Positions 34,446 to 45,794 of a stretch of 64,000 nucleotides of DNA are shown piece after piece (the first letter of the stretch is position 1; every line of letters starts with the position of its first letter). Origin of the DNA: Spiroplasma gladiatoris (GTDB lineage Bacteria; Bacillota_I; Bacilli_A; Mycoplasmatales; Mycoplasmataceae). The DNA lies in contig NZ_CP038013.1 of assembly GCF_004379335.1 (NCBI RefSeq), positions 744,001-808,000 on the forward strand, written 5' to 3'. The position numbers were made by a program, and so were the translations under genes. The notes below the pieces were generated by a model that saw only the letters and a list, made by a program, of their open reading frames with translations, was not told the DNA's origin and searched no databases.

Positions 34446-36563
34446 CTATAACTTATCAATTGAACTAATTAGTAAGTAACTTTGTTCACTTGTTAATTTA
34501 ATTTCAAACTTATTAACTGTATTTGTTTTACTATCAGTAATAGTATAAACAAAGTCATTTGTTTCTTTTAATTCTGTATCAACTTTTAAAGCCTTAAATA
34601 CATCTATGGAAGCATCTTCTGCTACACTTAATTTTGCTTTAAATTGTTTTAGATTTGTATCTAATGTTTTTATCACAGCATTAATTCAATCAACATTTTC
34701 TTGAATAATTACTTGTAGTTGTTCTAAAACAGATCCAGCTTTAATTGTTCCATTGTCTTCTAAACCAAATACTTTCATAAAGTTATTTATATCGCTTGTA
34801 GCATTTTTAAAAGTATCATTAGTATATAGTCTTTTAAATATTTCTGCAAATGAATCAAACTTAATAACTGGTTTTTTATCTCCAAGATTGTCACTAATAC
34901 TATTTACAATATCTTTTAAAGATTTTTCAGTTAAAAATTCCATTCCAAATACTTTTTTATCATCAAAAATATTTGAACTTTCTTTAGTGCTTGATCCAAA
35001 TAAAGGTAAATTAGCTAAATCTTTTAAAGGATTTTGTAAAAGTTTTTTAATAGATAAACCTAACTTTTCATTTTTATTGTCATATAAATAATCAATTCAT
35101 TTACCATAAGTTTTAAAATAAGTATCTCAATCATTTTTACTATTACCTTCAGTTGTATTACCAACTATGTTTTGCACTAAGTCTTTTAAAAATCCTGATA
35201 ATGATTCACTATTATTTGGTATTTGCCCCATAACAATTGTGAATAAAAAATCGTTTTCATATCCGTAATTTATAAAACTTCTTAAAAATGAGTCTATATA
35301 TATTTTTAATAAAGATGTATCAATAGATTCAGAACCTGCTAATTTTATAGCTAACTTAGAAACTATATTTATTAATCCGTTTTTTCTTCCCTCGTATTTT
35401 GAGCTAAAATTTGGATTTTTACCATTTTCATCCTTTGGTGTTACCAATAATAAACCTAAAAGATTTTTAAGAGCTGTGCTTCCTTTTTTATCTGTGTCAT
35501 TGACAATTACACTTAGAACTTTTATAATTTTTTCAAAATCAAAACTATTACTTGTATTTGATATTTTTTCAATTCTTTTTTTGTTAATCTGATTTAAAGT
35601 AAATGTTTTTTCTGTATATTCTTCAAATGAAACTGAGTTTAAATAAACAAGTAAAGTTCTTAAAAAGAATAAAACATCTGGGATACTACTTGCATCAGTA
35701 GTAATGTCGAAACTAAATTTCTTACTTCCATCCATTAAACCACTTAAATTATCAGCTATTCTTGATGCTGCTTCATTAATATTTTTATCAATATCAGCAC
35801 TATTTTTAGCTGATAATTTTTCTTGACTTTCTTCTTTGTTAATGATTTTATCTACTGAATTTGCTAATCCAATAATACTTGCATTCATTGCATCTTCATA
35901 TGATAAAAATTGACTTTGATCATCTTTGTATGCATCAACACTGAATGCATGTTCAAGGTCTTTTAAAACATCATTAGATAAAATAGTTCCTAATGTTTTT
36001 AATAATTCTGGAGAAATAAAGTTTTTAATTTGTCCTTGCAATGCAGCTATAATTGAAGCAAAACTTGCTGGATTTGATAAAGAATTTAAAATACCAGGAA
36101 TTGATCCCATCAATGAACCAATTGAATTTATTGTTGAATTCATTTCTGGAGTTATAACTTCTCCTTTATAAACACTATCTCCAACTTGTAGTTTATCACT
36201 TACAAGTGATTTGTCTTTATTAAAATACTTATTAGAAATGTCACTATATCTACTAAATTCATTTACATCAGCATCTTTAAAGTCTTTTAAACCTAATTCT
36301 GTTAATGTATTATTTCTAACATAATTTTCAATCATATAAGATGAACTGTAATGTATTTTTCCTAATCCATCACTTGTTGTATCAATTTCATTTTGATTTA
36401 AATATAATGATTTTGCATATTGTGATACTAATTTTGAAATATCTTGTTGTTTGTTAGGGTCATTAAAAGTTGTTTCGTCAGCTTTATTTTTACATGATAC
36501 AACAACTGCCATTGAAGAGCTAGCTATCGAAACCACTCCTAATAAACTAATTAATCTTTTCAT
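34446..36563 (-). CDS. MOLPALP-like lipoprotein (705 residues)
   Basis: The signal MKRLISLLGVVSIASSSMA ends VVVSC (Cys24). The early mature part, ISKLVSQYAKSLYLNQ and then HYSSSYMIENYV, is the pattern I associate with MOLPALP proteins. Ser/Leu-rich helical stretches follow (SIGSLMGSIPGILNSL) and the C-terminal module ends FEIKLTSEQSYLLISSIDKL. Function unknown, probably surface-exposed. It follows the GDSL lipase lipoprotein gene by 15 nt, with an AAGGGG site overlapping that gene's end, so the two are one operon. Paralogue of the protein at 30811-33399. Confidence 0.8.
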
Positions 36564-36578
36564 AATAAAATCCCCTTC

Positions 36579-37739
36579 TTATTCACTTATATAGTTTCAA
36601 CTAATAAGTAAATCTCATATTTTTTTTGATACAAATTCGTGTCCTGATTTTGTTGGGTGAACATCGTCTATGAAAAAGTAGTTATTTACATTTTCTTCTG
36701 TTACTCCATTATCAAGTTCTGCTTTAATTTCAATAGTTCCACCAATATTTAAACCACCTAAGTCGAATGCATTTGATTTACATGCATGATCAGTAATATT
36801 GATATTTTTGTTACTACCTTTAAATTCATTTAAAATGTTTTTTAATTCTTGATATAAGTTATAAGTTTTAATAGCGTTATTAAACTTAGAATTTAGTTTT
36901 TCAATAACTTTTGTTACTTTATAATCAAATTCCTTACATAATAAATTTACTTTTGCTAAATAGTTTTTATCTCTCTTATTATATCCAGGAGTTAATGTAA
37001 TGTCAGGAGGACTTGCAAAAACAATTTTTTTTGCTCCATTATTTAGCAAAGTATAAAATGCATTTGAAATATTTTCAATAGCATTATTCATAATTTTTGT
37101 TTGTGCATTGACATTATCAACAACTCCTGCTAATGCAAATAAGTCATTTCCACCAATCTCTAAAAAGAATAAGTCATCTTCTTTAATAACTTGTTGTTGC
37201 ACAAGAGCTTGAGCTTGTTTATAAATTCCTGTGTTTCCCATTAACAGTTTTGCTGCTAATCCATCTGATTCATAAGCAGTTGCTCCACCAACCGAATAAT
37301 TTCGCCCTCAAACTTTTTGATCTTTATAATCAATATCTGCTTTATGAATTAAATTAGAAGATTTAAAAGTACTATCTTTATCACTAATTCCTTTAAAACC
37401 TAATTTTTCGTTAATTATTTCTGCAGTTCTAGGACCGTTAGAAAAACCACCCTTATATTGACCTGTCATTACTACATTAGCATTAAGTTCGTCTTTAGCA
37501 ATTGTTACAAGTCCACCATTATCACTTAAACTATCGCCAAGTGTATAAAAGTTAGAAACTCCATGATAATTTGAAGGATCAACGCTTGTGTCTTTTGCAT
37601 TTGATTTGTCAATGTTTTTTCCAACATCTTCACTAAAATCAGTTTTGATATCAGCTTGAGCAGGCATACACGAAACTGCTGAAACACCTGTTGAAGTTGA
37701 AATTGATAATACAGAAAGTAAAGTAATCAATTTTTTCAT
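36579..37739 (-). CDS. GDSL/SGNH-type lipase lipoprotein
   Basis: The product is 386 residues. The signal MKKLITLLSVLSISTSTGV ends SAVSC (Cys24). SGNH blocks are present: nucleophile YTLGDSLSDNGG near residue 67, then block II WGRNYSVGGATAYE, block III FLEIGGNDLF and block V DDVHPTKSGHEFV with the catalytic Asp and His. This is the secreted phospholipase/lysophospholipase type of GDSL enzyme. It would hydrolyse ester bonds of lipids outside the cell. Its ATG overlaps the stop of the upstream membrane gene by one base (TAATG). It is the second gene of a three-gene operon with the MOLPALP-like lipoprotein. Confidence 0.88.
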
Positions 37740-38665
37740 TATCTATTCCCTTTCTTTTTGTTAATTATTAACATTGTTAAAATATAAGTATAACTAGGTA
37801 ATACTACAATTAAAAATATAAAAAATAATATTACTCCTGCTCTTAAGTTATCTAATGTTTCTGTAAAGTGAGGAGTATAAAGTTCATCAGCTGTAACACT
37901 TGTTTTTGGCATATTACTTGCATTTAAAGATTTATCTTTAAAAATACTATGTCCAAATGTATTTAATCCAGATTTTAAACTTTCAATTTGTTTGTTTAAA
38001 TACCATACTTTATTATTTATAAGTAAAGTACCTAATGAATCATAAACTTCAATTCCACTTATTCCTGATTCTGATGCATTCAATTTAGAATCGTATAATT
38101 CTTGATTGATAATTGTTTGATTTCTTAATAAATCATTTCTAATATCTTTTGAAAATATTTCATTTAAACCATTTGAGTTAAACATTCATTGAATTCCAGC
38201 ATGAACGAATCCATAACTTAAAAATTCAGTTGAAACAGCTTTATCAAACTCGATTAAATCAAGACCTAATTCATATAAGTCTACGTCTTGTTTATTGGTT
38301 TTTACTTCTGATCATTTGTTTTCATATCAACGGTTTGCAAAATCTTGATACTCTTGTTTTTTAGTTTTATAATTACTATCCTCATAAGAATTTAATGTTG
38401 AAATAGCATCTGCTGAATATGATTTTTTGATAACAGATTCCATTACAACATCATATGTTGGATCAGTTCCATCAACAACATAAACTCCTTTGGGCATAAC
38501 TTTAGAAATTTGTTTTTCAATACTGTTAATAAATCTTGAAGATTCGAGACCTACTCCTGGAGTTACCATTAGTAAGCTAAATAAAAAATATACTGAAAAT
38601 ACTACTGAAAAAATTATTAATTTCAAATTAACTTTTTTTGAAAAAAAATCTAAAAATTTATTCAT
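37739..38665 (-). CDS. Hypothetical two-helix membrane protein, first gene of the GDSL operon
   Basis: The product is 308 residues. It has one hydrophobic helix near residues 15-35 and one near 272-295, ending in a short basic cytoplasmic tail KKKGNR. About 230 residues between them should be outside the cell. The external part has three TGA Trp and no recognised motif. Architecture resembles a holder or adaptor protein for an extracellular complex. AGAAGGG precedes the ATG. Stop and next start overlap (TAATG), so it is translationally coupled to the GDSL lipase. Confidence 0.72.
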
Positions 38666-38811
38666 TTATAAAGTACCCTTCTATTAATATATAAAAATTA
38701 AATGCACAATTTAATTAAAAATTGTACTATTATTTTATATAAAAATTAAGGTATTAAAAAAAATATCATTGATAATAAAAAAATTTTTAAAATATAATAA
38801 AATTTTTAAAT

Positions 38812-38842
38812 AAAAAAAATCAACAAATTAATGTTGAAATTT
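38812..38842 (-). terminator. Probable rho-independent terminator
   Basis: A short stem (TCAACA / TGTTGA) with a 6-nt loop, extended by A/T pairs, is followed by eight T on the minus strand. It ends the lipoprotein pseudogene transcript. Confidence 0.55.
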
Positions 38843-38846
38843 ATTG

Positions 38847-40070
38847 TTATTCAAAATTCTTGATGTAAAGTTCGGATAAATTTACAGAGTTATTATAATA
38901 ATTATTATTATATGCACTTATCTTAATACTGAAATAATTTTTTAGTTTATTTTCTTTATAAGCCGCTTTAATAGAAATATATGTGGAATTATTTAATCAT
39001 TGTTCAGACTTATTAGTATCATTCAAATTAAATTCCATAAATTCTTTTGAATCATCAGTTGTAGACTTTCTAAACAATAAACTTACACTTAAATTTTTTA
39101 AATTAAAACTATTTATGTGTTCATCATCAAAATATAAAAAGAATTTTTTATAAAAACTATTTACAATATCGTTTACAAATTTTGAAGAACCATCACTTAA
39201 TTTTTCATAGTCACTTAAATTAACATCTTTTTTATTATTTTCTGGAGTAATTAAATTTCCATTAAGCATAGATAAGTCTTTTTGTTTGTTTAATTTGCTT
39301 GAATCTCTTTGTCAAAAAATCATTAGATTGTTTGTAGATAGCTTGCTTAAGTTTAATTCAAATTCTATTGACTCAGGAATAGCAAATAAATTCCTTCCAG
39401 TTTCTTGTCCAATATCATAAATTCTATAAAAATCATAATTCATTCCATAATCTTGGTAATAACCTTTAGTTGGTTCTGAAGATTTATATGAAAGTGAAAA
39501 GTATTTATCTATATATAGTTCATTTTTTAAAAAATCAGTTAATTCTTTATCACTTTGAGAATCGATAATTTCATAAAAAGATTTTTTAAAAGATTCCTTT
39601 GCTTTATCTCAAAACATATTATCTAAAAAACTTTTTCCATAAAATAAATTATCAAGATTTTTTAAAAAGACTTTTTTATCACTTTGGATAAAATCATATC
39701 TAAGATAAATAGCTTCTTCATTCTTGCTTAAATAATTCTCAGCATTTTCAGGAATATCAGGTAGTTCGAAATAAGCCATCAATTGATCATCAACTAATTT
39801 AAAACTTTTAATAATAATAGCATTAACATCTTTAGAATTTTCATTAGTTACAACCTTAAATTTTGCGTTTTTATTTAATAAATCAGCAATAGATTCTTTG
39901 CTTGGTGTACCCAATTCTCTAATATTATAAATATATTTAAATTGACCTATATAATGACTTGGACCTCTAAATTAATTATTACTAGCAGCATTTGGGTCAC
40001 TACAAGCAATAATAGTACTTATTGGCATAACAAGAGATATAACACTCAATAAACTTAATAATTTTTTCAT
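38847..40070 (-). pseudogene. Lipoprotein gene interrupted by an in-frame TAA
   Basis: ATG at 40070 begins MKKLLSLLSVISLVMPISTI, ending IIAC (Cys23), and continues to residue 32, where TAA occurs at 39972-39974. After that codon the same frame runs open for about 375 more codons to a stop at 38847, reading FRGPSHYIGQFKYIYNIREL and ending LSELYIKNFE. The codon flanks (Asn-Asn-stop-Phe) suggest a single base change, for example from CAA or GAA. The product would have been a 407-residue surface lipoprotein of unknown function. A TTG at 39914 could serve as a restart, but it would lack the export signal. Confidence 0.75.
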
Positions 40071-40118
40071 TATTTACATCCTATCTTTTTCTTTTCGTTA
40101 ATATATTAGCACAAAAAA

Positions 40119-40163
40119 AGAGGTAAAAAAATAGGTTAATCTTATCAATTAACCTATTTTTTA
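40119..40163. terminator. Rho-independent terminator of the ABC exporter operon
   Basis: The stem AAAAAATAGGTTAAT / ATTAACCTATTTTTT has a 7-nt loop and T run on the minus strand. It overlaps the stop codon at 40161. Confidence 0.85.
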
Positions 40164-42185
40164 ATCCATTAATCCAGCTTCATAAAGTTTTTTAAAGTGT
40201 CCATCTTGTTTTTTAAGTTCTTCAAATGTTCCAATTTGAACAACTCCTTGGTCTCTTCCTAAAACAATGATTTGATCACAATTTTTTATTGTACTTAATC
40301 TATGAGCAATACTAATTGAGGTTCTTCCGACCATTAACTTATCTAATTCTTTTTGAATTTCTTTTTCAACAATATTGTCTAAAGCACTTGTTGCTTCATC
40401 AAGAATTAATAGTTCAGGATCTTTTAATATCATTCTTGCTATAACTAATCTTTGTTTTTGGCCACCAGATAACATCATTCCACGTTCTCCTAAAATAGTG
40501 TTATATTTTTCAGGTCATGACATAATTATTTCATCAAGATTAGCTTTTTTACATGCATCAATTACTTCTTCATCAGTTGCATCAAATCTTCCGTATTTTA
40601 CATTGTCAAATACGTTACCATACAAAATTTGGGGTTCTTGTTCAACATAACCAACTTTATCTAGATAACTTGATAAGTTTAAATTTCTTAAATCAGTGTT
40701 TCCATTAATTAAAATTTGTCCATTACTTGGATCATAAAATCTTAAAAGCATTTTTGCAATTGTAGATTTTCCAGCACCAGTTTCTCCAACAAATGCATAA
40801 CTTTTTCCATGTTCAAATTTAAATGAAAATTTAGGTAAGATAACTTTTTCTGGTTTTTCAGGGTAAGCAAATTCAATATCTTTAAAAATAATATCTCCTT
40901 TAATTTCTTTAAGTTTTAATCCTGCTTCTTTTTCATAACTTACATCTAAAATTGATTTAGATTTAATAATCTCATTTATTCTAATCGATCCAGCAGAAGC
41001 TTGTATTAAACCAATTATTAATCTTGTTATTTGCATAATTGGACCAACCATAGTTCCAATTCCACTTATAAATGAAGATAAAGTAATTGCTAAGTAAGCT
41101 GGTGTATCATAATACATAAGTGCAGCTGCAACAACTATAGCAACTTGAATTGAACTAATTCCAACTGTTATTACAGTAATAATACTTGATTGAGTAGCGA
41201 TTAAAGTTCTTGATTTTTTATTATAATCAATATGAATTTTTTTAAAACGTTCAGTTTCATAATTTTCTGTTCCACTTGCTTTAATTAATCTAATTGTAGC
41301 GATTCTATCTGTAACATCACCATTAATATTTGTAATTGATTTTCTTACTCTTAAAGCAATTTTTTTTACAATTCCAAAAGTTGTTATTAAAACTCCAAAA
41401 ATAGAGATCATTAATAAAACTACAACACCAGTTAATTTTAAATCAATAGTTGATAGAGTTGCTATTGATCCACAAAATGTAAATAATGCCCCCATAAATG
41501 TAACTGGCACTTGTTGAGCTTGTTCTCCAATAGTTTGAGTATCAGAAACTATTTTTGTTAAGATTTCTCCTATTTTTTTATCAGAATAATAGCTCATATC
41601 TTGTTTAACAAGTCTTTCTAAAGCTTTATTTCTCAAATCAATTTCAATATTTTTGCCCATTATTCCAGCGATAAATTGAGATAAGTAAGTAGTTATACCT
41701 AATAAAATAAATAAAGCAATTTGTACATATATTCAATCAACTCAACCTAAATCTAAATTACCTAATGAAGTGAAATAATTTTTTGAATTACTAATTAAAC
41801 TTTCATCGTTATTAGAAAGTATATAATTTGGGTCACCTTTTAGTTTTACACCTGAGTTTGATTTATCTAATAAATCATTTAAATCTCCAATACTAAAATT
41901 ACCTTTACTTACATATTGATGAAATAGTAATAATGCACTAGTTGGCACTAATAAGGTTTTCATCATATATTGAATTATTTTTGGTCCTAATACAGAAGTT
42001 GCAGAAGATATTGCAGCAATTAAAATTAAAATAATTGCTGTAAAAATATGAGTTTTTAAGTAATTACCAATTATTGCTAAAAAATTACTTTTTGGTTTTT
42101 TCTTAAAATATTGTTTTTCTGATTCTTTTGTTTCTTTTAAGTTAGGATCATCTAAACTTTTTTCGTTTATTTCTTTATTTTTCAT
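40161..42185 (-). CDS. ABC exporter, fused membrane and ATPase domains (MsbA/LmrA-type half transporter)
   Basis: The product is 674 residues. A charged cytoplasmic N-terminus of about 45 residues precedes six membrane helices (about 45-390), with the EAA-like loop [21 protein letters not shown]. The ATPase domain follows: Walker [11 protein letters not shown]-loop [11 protein letters not shown], signature LSGGQKQR, Walker [14 protein letters not shown]-loop IAHRLST. It must form a dimer with itself or a related protein. An unusual ~80-residue Ser/Asn-rich loop separates the first two helices. It follows two unknown membrane protein genes on the same strand (35 nt gap), and AAGGAGG precedes the start. 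Confidence 0.9.
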
Positions 42186-42220
42186 TTTTCCTCCTTTTTA
42201 TGTTTGATATTTAAAAAAAA

Positions 42221-42865
42221 TTATTTGTAAATATTTCCTAAATTAAATTTCAACATTTTTAAAAATAATGTTTTAAAGTACTTAATTGATAATTCATTTG
42301 TTATTTTATAAAGTTTTATTATATTTTTGATTAAATTTTTAATAACGATTTTAAATAATATTGTTGAGTTAATTGATAATGTAATAAAATTTTTAAAAAT
42401 TAGTTTAAAAATTTTAATGTTAAATTGTATAAAAGAAATAAAGAACTCCACTATGTTTACATAAATAAAAGCTAAAATAAAAGATAATAAAATTTGATTT
42501 AAAACAATCGAATTCAAAAATTGACTTATATTATCATTTGAACTTGTTAAACAAAATATTATTAAAATTGAATACAACAAAACAACATTAATTCTTTTAA
42601 TTTTATTTTTTTTATTAATAATTTTATTTAAACGAATAAGAGTTTTAATATCACATTTTAAATAATAAATTATTAAATTTATTATAGTGTTAATATGCAA
42701 AAATACTGAATTTAAAATAAATAATAAATACATTCAAATTAAAAATAAAATTGCTAAATCATGTTTATAAAAAATAAACAAAATAAATGGTATTATAGAA
42801 AGTAGTAAAAGCAAAATAATAAAAATCAATTTTATTATTTTTTTATTATTTTTGTTCACTTTCAT
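42221..42865 (-). CDS. Hypothetical membrane protein, Ile/Leu/Lys-rich
   Basis: The product is 214 residues. Hydrophobic segments lie near residues 12-30, 36-65, 92-110 and 122-148, followed by a helical Lys/Ile-rich tail. No motif is recognised. ATG at 42865 has AGAGGTG upstream. It lies between a 432-residue membrane protein gene (62 nt upstream) and the ABC exporter gene (35 nt downstream), so all three are probably one operon. A partner or immunity role for the exporter is a guess from position only. Confidence 0.65.
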
Positions 42866-42927
42866 AATTTCACCTCTAGATAAACAAAAAATTATATCTT
42901 TTGGAGAAATAATTTTTTGTTAGATTG

Positions 42928-44226
42928 CTATTGAATAATAATTTCATTAATTTTATCACAAAATATATAATAAGCTTCTGAACCAACATCGACTAACGCA
43001 TCTGTTAATTCATCATCGGTTTTATAACCATTTTTAAAAACTTGTTTAAAGTCAATTACAAATTTTGAAAGACTCTTTTCAAACCCTACTAAAATTTGTT
43101 TTTCAATATTAACATCAACTTTACTATCACCAACTAAATTAAGTTTGTAAACAAATCCATTTAATAATTGTAAACAATAAAACTTATACTTAATAATTGC
43201 AAATAGTTTGGCTAGCATAATAATTTTTTTAGCTTTAATATTTCCATAAAGTTTTATAAAGTCCATTTCATTAAAGTTAAAAAATAAACTTTCGATTTTA
43301 ATCAATTGATCGTTAACAGTTAATAGTAAATCTTTTTTTATAAAATTTCTTTCAAGAGTTTCAAGTCAAACTTTAACTACTTTTTTGTTTTTATCGATTT
43401 GTTTTTGTAAGTACTCAAATCTACTTTTTTGATTTGTTAAAGAATCAAAACTTCAAAAACAAGTGTTTTCTAATATATTTAGTTTTTTGTTTTTTAAATC
43501 AGGAGTAATATTTATAATTGGTTTTAAAGGCACTAAATCATCTTTATTTTTAAAAGTATCATCTGGATTTTGAATTTTTAAATAATCAGTTTTAAATTTT
43601 TTTTGTGCTTCAATATTTACACTTGTAAATGATATTGCCAATATTGAAGATAGTAATATACTTACCAATGAAATAAACACTGATATTACTCAAAATGAAC
43701 TTCAATTTAAACTATGATGATTTCCAATATTATTTCAATAATCTTTTGCAAAACTTATAAGCTCAAAATTTTTTGTAAAGTTATTATATTCAAAAGCTAT
43801 AGTTGAAAAATATATTATCATTGAAAAGTTAGAAATGATTATAAAAAAGTTCAATATTAAAACTATAATACTTAATATAAAAATTGGATAATCTTTTAAT
43901 CTCACTTGATTATCTTTTTGATTTGAATATTTAACAATATTACTTATACAAACATATATCATAAATACTGCAACAGCTATTTTAAAAAAATTAATAACTG
44001 TGTGTTCATTTATTCCGGATTGAAGTGTAATTTGTTTGTTAATCAAATCTTTTATATTTATATCTTCTAACATATTTACAAAAGAATTATAGTTAAACAT
44101 CGCTAAATCTTGATACATACAAAAAAGAATTAGAAGTATACTAAAAACTAAAACAATAATATTTTGAGAGTTTTTAACATTAGTTTTTTTTGCACTACTA
44201 CTTGTTTTTGCAACTAATTTATTCAT
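42928..44226 (-). CDS. Hypothetical membrane protein with cytoplasmic C-terminal half
   Basis: The product is 432 residues. It has four hydrophobic segments (about residues 23-42, 78-98, 112-150 as two helices, and 174-200). A soluble half of about 225 residues follows, with a predicted coiled segment SRFEYLQKQIDKNKKVVKVW. The C-terminus is IFCDKINEIIIQ. Four TGA codons are Trp. I do not recognise the family. It is the first gene of the likely operon with a second membrane protein and the ABC exporter; TAAGGA lies 10 nt before the ATG. Confidence 0.65.
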
Positions 44227-44302
44227 TCCTTTATATTCCTTACATTCTCATACTATTATTCTAATATATTATTTATTTTATTTAGTTGTTTTTTTAATTA
44301 AA

Positions 44303-45040
44303 TTAGTCTTTTTTAGCAATAAAAGTTATTGTTTTTAAGTTTATAAGTTTATTATTGTTGTAATTTTTAATAACATAAACTTCTTTAAAACCAATTTTTT
44401 CAAGCATAGATTTAAATTCTTCAACACCATATCAACTTAATTTAACTAATTGAGTTTCTAACAAAGTTTGTCTATCATAATATTCGATTTTATTAATTGT
44501 ATATTGATAAAATCAATCTATTTCTTGATTGTAATTTTTTACATTTAAATTTAAATTAGGTAAATGATGTTCCATTGAATGAGATGATCCTTTTTTAAAT
44601 TCAATAGGCAAAATTAAATCTATTGCAATACTTCCTTTTGACTTAAGACTTATAAAAAAATTATGTAAAACTTTTAAAGCGATTTGGCGATTTTCTAATA
44701 AGCAAAAACTAGCATTTGGCATAATTATAAATTCATAATATTCAGGTTTAATGAAATGTTCTAAATCTTGATCAATTAAAGTACATTCTAAATCATTAAT
44801 TGCTAAATTTTTATTACAAATTTCTAGCATTGATTTTGATTTATCAATTCCTTCAATATCAATTTTATATTTTAAAAATGGTATTAATAATCTCCCATTC
44901 CCTACTCCAGCTTCTAACACTTTTCCTTCAATAGGCATTAAAAGATTTTTATAAAACTCTAAATCACCATCAATACTTGTTCCTGGTGGTTTTGTAAAAT
45001 CATATAAAACACTACTATAATTTTCATATTTATTATTCAT
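44303..45040 (-). CDS. SAM-dependent methyltransferase (class I)
   Basis: The product is 245 residues. The SAM-binding motif VLEAGVGNGRLLIPFLK is near residue 41, with the acidic turn IEGIDKSKSML after it and motif II FIIMPNASFCLL near residue 102. It is typical of a Methyltransf_11/25-type enzyme; the substrate is not evident. The ATG at 45040 sits right after a T-run of a terminator-like hairpin whose arm carries the GGAG ribosome site. It follows the MTA/SAH nucleosidase gene, whose enzyme would recycle the SAH this protein makes. Confidence 0.78.
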
Positions 45041-45085
45041 AAAAAAATCTCCTATAAGTTGTATTTAAACTTCTATAAGAGATTA
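45041..45085 (-). terminator. Hairpin between mtnN and the methyltransferase, terminator or attenuator
   Basis: On the minus strand AATCTCTTATAGAAGTT pairs with AACTTATAGGAGATT around a short loop and is followed by seven T. The 3' arm contains the GGAG of the methyltransferase ribosome site, and the gene's ATG comes directly after the T run. The hairpin could therefore stop mtnN transcription, hide the ribosome site, or both. Confidence 0.6.
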
Positions 45086-45113
45086 TATTAAATTATTTAA
45101 ATATTTAAAATAT

Positions 45114-45794
45114 TTACATAGTGTATTTTTTATCTTTTACAAATGTTATTAAATCAATTGCTAATTCTTTTTGAGCTCTATTTAAAATTTCACTAAATTG
45201 ATACTCGTTTGATTGATTTGACATTGTATCACTTACAATTTTAAATGAAATGATTGGTTTATTTAAGTTATATGCAGCTTGAAAAAAACCAGTACATTCC
45301 ATATCAACAACATCAATTTTATCTTTTATTTGAAAAATAAATTTTTTAACTTGATCGTTTTTACTAATAAAAATATCACTAGTTGCAATATTTGTGTATT
45401 CTACATTAATTAAACTTTTAAATTCACGATTAGCAATTGAATCGCTAGTAAAATATTCTGGCATTTTTGGAATTTGACCATAAGCGTAACCAAAACCAGT
45501 TGTATCTGCTGCTCCATAATACGCTTTGCTAACTAATAATTTATCTAAACGTTTAAAATCATCACTAATACATCCAACCAAACCAGAATTAATAAATAAA
45601 TCAATATCATACTCACTATTGATAAATGTTAAACAACTTGATGCATTTGCAATACCAATTCCACTAATCGAAATTATAACATTGTCTTTTTTGTAAACTA
45701 AAAATGGGTCTGAATGAATTTGTTCTGCTTCTAACAAACCTATGAAGCTTTCTGCTTCTTCTTCCATAGCAAATAAAACACAAACTTTACTCAC
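45114..45794 (-). CDS. mtnN: 5'-methylthioadenosine/S-adenosylhomocysteine nucleosidase
   Basis: The product is 226 residues, the usual size. It has the N-terminal catalytic region FAMEEEAE (Glu near residue 12), nucleoside/ribose site VVDMECTGFFQ and catalytic Asp in KIVSDTMSNQ. It splits MTA and SAH into adenine and a thioribose product, relieving inhibition of methyltransferases. It starts with GTG at 45794, supported by AGGGAGG upstream, and overlaps the end of nadD by 8 nt. It belongs to the HAD-nadD-mtnN operon. Confidence 0.9.
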   Translation of the reverse strand: MSKVCVLFAMEEEAESFIGLLEAEQIHSDPFLVYKKDNVIISISGIGIANASSCLTFINSEYDIDLFINSGLVGCISDDFKRLDKLLVSKAYYGAADTTGFGYAYGQIPKMPEYFTSDSIANREFKSLINVEYTNIATSDIFISKNDQVKKFIFQIKDKIDVVDMECTGFFQAAYNLNKPIISFKIVSDTMSNQSNEYQFSEILNRAQKELAIDLITFVKDKKYTM

